Shown: piece by piece, positions 30,456 through 33,104 of the stretch
How the letters are laid out: the number at the start of each line of letters is the position of its first letter
How positions within the stretch are numbered: the first letter of the stretch is position 1
DNA from: Methanobacteriota archaeon
Lineage (GTDB): Archaea > Thermoplasmatota > Thermoplasmata > RBG-16-68-12 > JAFNFQ01
DNA: 33,104 nt
Assembly (NCBI GenBank): GCA_017885655.1
Contig: JAFNFQ010000008.1
Location: 1-33,104, forward strand
Reading direction: 5' to 3'
Position numbers and translations under genes: made by a program
The notes under the pieces: generated by a model
The model's input: the letters and a program-made list of their open reading frames with translations, nothing else
Databases searched by the model: none
What the model was told of the DNA's origin: nothing

Positions 30456-30857
30456 TTATGGTTTACATCCTTCGATTTCCTCGATTAAGCGTTCGATGCG
30501 GCGAGTGATGTCGTCTCGAATCGTCTTGAGCTGGGCGTCCGTTTTTCCGGTCGATCCGGGCACGGGCCAATCCTCGGACTTCCCTTTCGTCCGAGGCGGG
30601 CATCGGTCGAGGCATCCGAAGGTAATGATCCGCCACGCTCTCTCGATAATATCTGGCGTGACGAGCCTAGGCCTCTTTGGTCCGAGTTCTATGCCAATCT
30701 CTCGAAGGAGGGCGATGACAACGGGATTGATTGCGGTGGCTGGCTGCACACCAGCGCTCTCCGCTCCCCATCCGGGTGGTGCCTTTGCGTTGAAAATCGC
30801 CTCGGCCATAACGCTCCGGAAGGTGTTCTCGACGCAGACGAAGATCACGACGTGCAT
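30456..30857 (-). CDS. Low-molecular-weight phosphatase / ArsC-type arsenate reductase family
   Basis: A 133-residue protein of the LMW-PTPase fold. The P-loop near the N-terminus is CVENTFRS (C-x5-R, Cys8 and Arg14). It is followed by VMAEAIFN as in thioredoxin-linked ArsC proteins, AGVQPATAINPVVIALLREI, TFGCLDRCPP (a second Cys pair in the region ArsC uses for relay) and DWPVPGSTGKTDAQLKTIRD with the general-acid Asp. The P-loop has Glu where Gly is usual. ATG 30857 has GGGTGA five nt upstream; GTG 30866 is the alternative. No arsenic transport or regulator gene is near, so arsenate reduction is only one possibility; protein phosphatase is the other. Confidence 0.82.
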   Translation of the reverse strand: MHVVIFVCVENTFRSVMAEAIFNAKAPPGWGAESAGVQPATAINPVVIALLREIGIELGPKRPRLVTPDIIERAWRIITFGCLDRCPPRTKGKSEDWPVPGSTGKTDAQLKTIRDDITRRIERLIEEIEGCKP

Positions 30858-30902
30858 CAGACTCACCCATTTTGGCGGAAGCGAATAAGGTTGCGGTCGG
30901 AC

Positions 30903-32495
30903 TTACGTCAGGCCAGCCGCCGCTTTCACGAGCCCCATATGGATCGGCGATGGTCTGAACGGCCTCGACTTCAGCTCTGGGTGGAACTGCGAGGCGACGA
31001 AGTATGGGTGGTCCTGCAGCTCAAGGACCTCCATCCTCCTACCGCCATCGGACCGTCCGACGAACTTCATCCCGTGCTTCTCGAATTCCTCGATGTACTT
31101 CGGGTTGACCTCATACCTGTGGCGGTGTCTCTCTGAAATCTCGGTGGAACCGTACATCTTGGTCGTCTTGCAGTCATCGGTGAGCCCGACCACATGCGCG
31201 CCCAGTCTCATGGTGGCGCCCATGTCCTTGACGTCCTTCTGCTCCGGCAGCAGGTCGATCACCGGATTGGCGGTCTTCGGATTGAACTCCGAGCTGTTTG
31301 CGTCCTTGAGCCCGAGGACATTCCTTGCGAACTCGACAGTCGCCAGCTGGAATCCAAGGCAGACGCCCTGGAACGGGATGCGTTTCTCGCGGGCGAACTT
31401 GACCGCCGCGATCTTCCCCTCGGTCCCTCTGTCGCCGAAACCTCCGGGCACGAGAATGCCTTGGACCCCTTCGAGCAACGCGGTGCCCTTGGCCTCGATG
31501 TCCGTGCTCTCGACCCAGCGGAGATCGACCTTCGTCCTAGTCGCCGCCTCGGCGTGGTGGAAAGCCTCGATATGCGAGATGTACGAGTCCTTGAGCGATG
31601 TGTACTTGCCCACCGCGGCGATTTCGACCTTCTTCACCGGGCTCTTCAGACGGACAAGGAAATCCTTCCATTCTTTGAGGTCCTCCGTTTTCGGCCCTAG
31701 GTCGAGCGCCCTGATGAGGTAGTCGGAGAATCCCTGCTCCTCGAAAAGGATCGGGACATCGTATATCGATGGCGCATCCGGCGCGCTGATGACGCCCTCG
31801 ACCGGCACATCGCAGAAGAATGCGATCTTCTTCTTGATCTCCGGATCCAGCGGTTTCTCCCCGCGGGCAACGATCGCGTTCGGCTGGATTCCGACGGAGC
31901 GCAACTCCCGGACGGACTGCTGGGTGGGCTTCGTCTTCTGCTCTCCGACTGTGCCGAGGATAGGGACGAGAGTTGTGTGCACGAAGCAGACGTTGGTCTT
32001 CCCTGCCTCCATGTGGAGTTGTCTCACAGCCTCGAGAAAGGGCATGCCCTCGATGTCACCGACAGTCCCGCCCATCTCGATCAGGCAGACATCCACCTTC
32101 TCCTTCTCCGCCACCGCCTTGATTTCCTGCTTGATTTCGTTGGTGATGTGCGGGATTATCTGCACGGTCCTGCCGAGGTAGTCGCCTCTCCTCTCCTTCT
32201 CGATGACCGTATGATAGACTTTGCCCGTGGTGATGTTGTGATCTTTCGAGAGACTCGTGTCGAGGAACCTCTCATAGTTCCCGAGATCCAGGTCGACCTC
32301 CCCGCCATCGTCCAGGACGAAGACCTCGCCGTGCTGATAGGGGTTCATCGTGCCCGCGTCGCAGTTCAGGTATGGGTCGATTTTTATCGCGGTGACCTTC
32401 AGCCCGCGGGACTTGAGCAGGACGCCGATGGACGAAGTGGAGATGCCTTTTCCCAGGCCAGACAAAACTCCGCCCGTGACAACAACGTATTTCAT
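30903..32495 (-). CDS. pyrG: CTP synthase
   Basis: About 530 residues. It makes CTP from UTP, ATP and glutamine. The N-terminal synthetase domain starts [20 protein letters not shown], then [40 protein letters not shown] and [19 protein letters not shown]. The C-terminal class I glutamine amidotransferase domain has [11 protein letters not shown], the nucleophile in [14 protein letters not shown], and the catalytic His-Glu in [15 protein letters not shown] 32495 gives the usual family N-terminus. GTG 32513 would add six residues and fits a possible AT-rich box near 32536 better, so the start is not settled. The enzyme is complete and looks active. Confidence 0.96.
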   Translation of the reverse strand: MKYVVVTGGVLSGLGKGISTSSIGVLLKSRGLKVTAIKIDPYLNCDAGTMNPYQHGEVFVLDDGGEVDLDLGNYERFLDTSLSKDHNITTGKVYHTVIEKERRGDYLGRTVQIIPHITNEIKQEIKAVAEKEKVDVCLIEMGGTVGDIEGMPFLEAVRQLHMEAGKTNVCFVHTTLVPILGTVGEQKTKPTQQSVRELRSVGIQPNAIVARGEKPLDPEIKKKIAFFCDVPVEGVISAPDAPSIYDVPILFEEQGFSDYLIRALDLGPKTEDLKEWKDFLVRLKSPVKKVEIAAVGKYTSLKDSYISHIEAFHHAEAATRTKVDLRWVESTDIEAKGTALLEGVQGILVPGGFGDRGTEGKIAAVKFAREKRIPFQGVCLGFQLATVEFARNVLGLKDANSSEFNPKTANPVIDLLPEQKDVKDMGATMRLGAHVVGLTDDCKTTKMYGSTEISERHRHRYEVNPKYIEEFEKHGMKFVGRSDGGRRMEVLELQDHPYFVASQFHPELKSRPFRPSPIHMGLVKAAAGLT

Positions 32496-32585
32496 TTCAT
32501 CACGGGATTTCACGATTGCGGTGCTGGTGCAAATAGTTTTGTGCGAGGAGATTGAACTGAGAAGAATGATTCCGGCGCTTCCCGC

Positions 32586-33104
32586 TCAGCGATGGAGTCT
32601 CCGGAGGCGAGCGTCAAGACGCTTGTACACAGCTCTCAGGTTTTCTGTGTTGTCGAATGACCGGACGACCCTCTCTGCGGCCGCCAAGTCCTTCTTCATG
32701 GCGGGAATGAATTTGGTAATGTTGGCCAAGGCTCGCGACAGCTCATCAACTATCGTCACGGTTGCGGCGCGCGAGGTGCGGGACAAAGGATTCAGATCAA
32801 CCGCCAAGACGACCTTCTCCATCTTGACGAGAGCCTGAGTGCGGTCGCCATCCTCCAGGGGCACGAGGACCACGTCGGCGGAGTAGATGCCTTGGCGGGA
32901 GCACAGCGCTCGCTTGCTGTCCAGTCCGGGGATCCGGGCGTCAGGGCTGGTGCCAAGCACCTCTTCCGCTCCCGCCAACTTCAGGAGTTTCGCAATCTTC
33001 CTGACTCGCGGCTCGGTCCTGTAGAATAGATTGACCTCGATTCGGGCGGGGATTGACTTAGCCAGCTTGACGACGTCGATGGCCGCGAGCGCTGCCACGT
33101 TGCC
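32586..33104 (-). CDS. 4-phosphopantoate--beta-alanine ligase, C-terminal part (cut by right edge)
   Basis: The frame is open to the window edge and gives the last 172 residues of an archaeal phosphopantothenate synthetase (COG1701). This enzyme joins 4-phosphopantoate and beta-alanine in the archaeal coenzyme A pathway. Characteristic stretches are SIPARIEVNLFYRTEPRVRK, PDARIPGLDSKRALCSRQGI, ADVVLVPLEDGDRTQALVKM and AVDLNPLSRTSRAATVTIVD. The sequence enters already inside the protein with GNVAALAA. The gene lies 90 nt upstream of pyrG on the same strand. The usual partner, pantoate kinase, is not in the window. Confidence 0.9.
   Translation of the reverse strand, partial: GNVAALAAIDVVKLAKSIPARIEVNLFYRTEPRVRKIAKLLKLAGAEEVLGTSPDARIPGLDSKRALCSRQGIYSADVVLVPLEDGDRTQALVKMEKVVLAVDLNPLSRTSRAATVTIVDELSRALANITKFIPAMKKDLAAAERVVRSFDNTENLRAVYKRLDARLRRLHR

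Noticed and set aside
1-33104. Search by eye for tRNA, rRNA, CRISPR repeats, transposase genes and attachment sites.
   Set aside because: No tRNA T-loop consensus, spaced direct repeats or transposase motifs were seen; a tRNAscan and CRISPR search would settle this.

Overview
The window is archaeal chromosomal DNA. Diagnostic genes are glycerol-1-phosphate dehydrogenase (egsA), RadA, diphthine synthase, SRP19, ribosomal protein S8e, aIF2-beta, a presenilin-type A22 protease, type II methionine aminopeptidase and the archaeal phosphopantothenate synthetase. Many genes have an AT-rich TATA-like box 24-28 nt before a GTG or ATG, which points to leaderless or short-leader transcripts. Family resemblance suggests Thermoplasmatota, but this is inference, since no rRNA is present. 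TAG, TAA and TGA all serve as ordinary stops. No tRNA, rRNA, CRISPR array or insertion sequence was recognised, and no gene-free stretch exceeds about 300 bases.

Layout. 1-494 (-): N-terminal part of a class II ribonucleotide reductase that runs off the left edge. 763-1149: small membrane protein. 1293-4776 (+): molybdenum/tungsten cofactor block moaD-moaE-moaC-moaB, an unrelated membrane protein, then moeA. 4763-5701 (-): a C2H2 zinc-finger protein and a membrane-anchored protein with a short collagen-like stretch. 5821-6860 (+): decayed FtsX-like permease. 6888-8880: divergent egsA and dph5. 8883-10688 (-): acetyltransferase, F420/NADP oxidoreductase-like protein and a small membrane protein. 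10832-16101 (+): radA, two proteins of unknown function, a metallo-beta-lactamase-fold hydrolase, a YrdC/Sua5 protein, methionine aminopeptidase and a DUF211 protein. 16117-16413 (-): SRP19. 16529-21187 (+): cysteine synthase, then tldD-tldE and a two-TM protein. 21184-33104 (-): S8e, a winged-helix/zinc-ribbon/polytopic membrane fusion, a 1492-residue alpha-2-macroglobulin, phosphoesterase, A22 protease, aIF2-beta with a TRAM domain, a low-molecular-weight phosphatase/ArsC-type protein, CTP synthase and a partial phosphopantothenate synthetase.

Most of this is housekeeping. The parts most worth a second look are the alpha-2-macroglobulin, which keeps the CGEQ thioester motif and carries a transmembrane hairpin where the bait region should lie; the adjacent membrane-embedded DNA-binding fusion; a near-identical 31-bp promoter block repeated before cysK and tldD; a dyad spanning the predicted start site of the F420/NADP oxidoreductase gene; and a moaE whose conserved N-terminus has no standard start codon.
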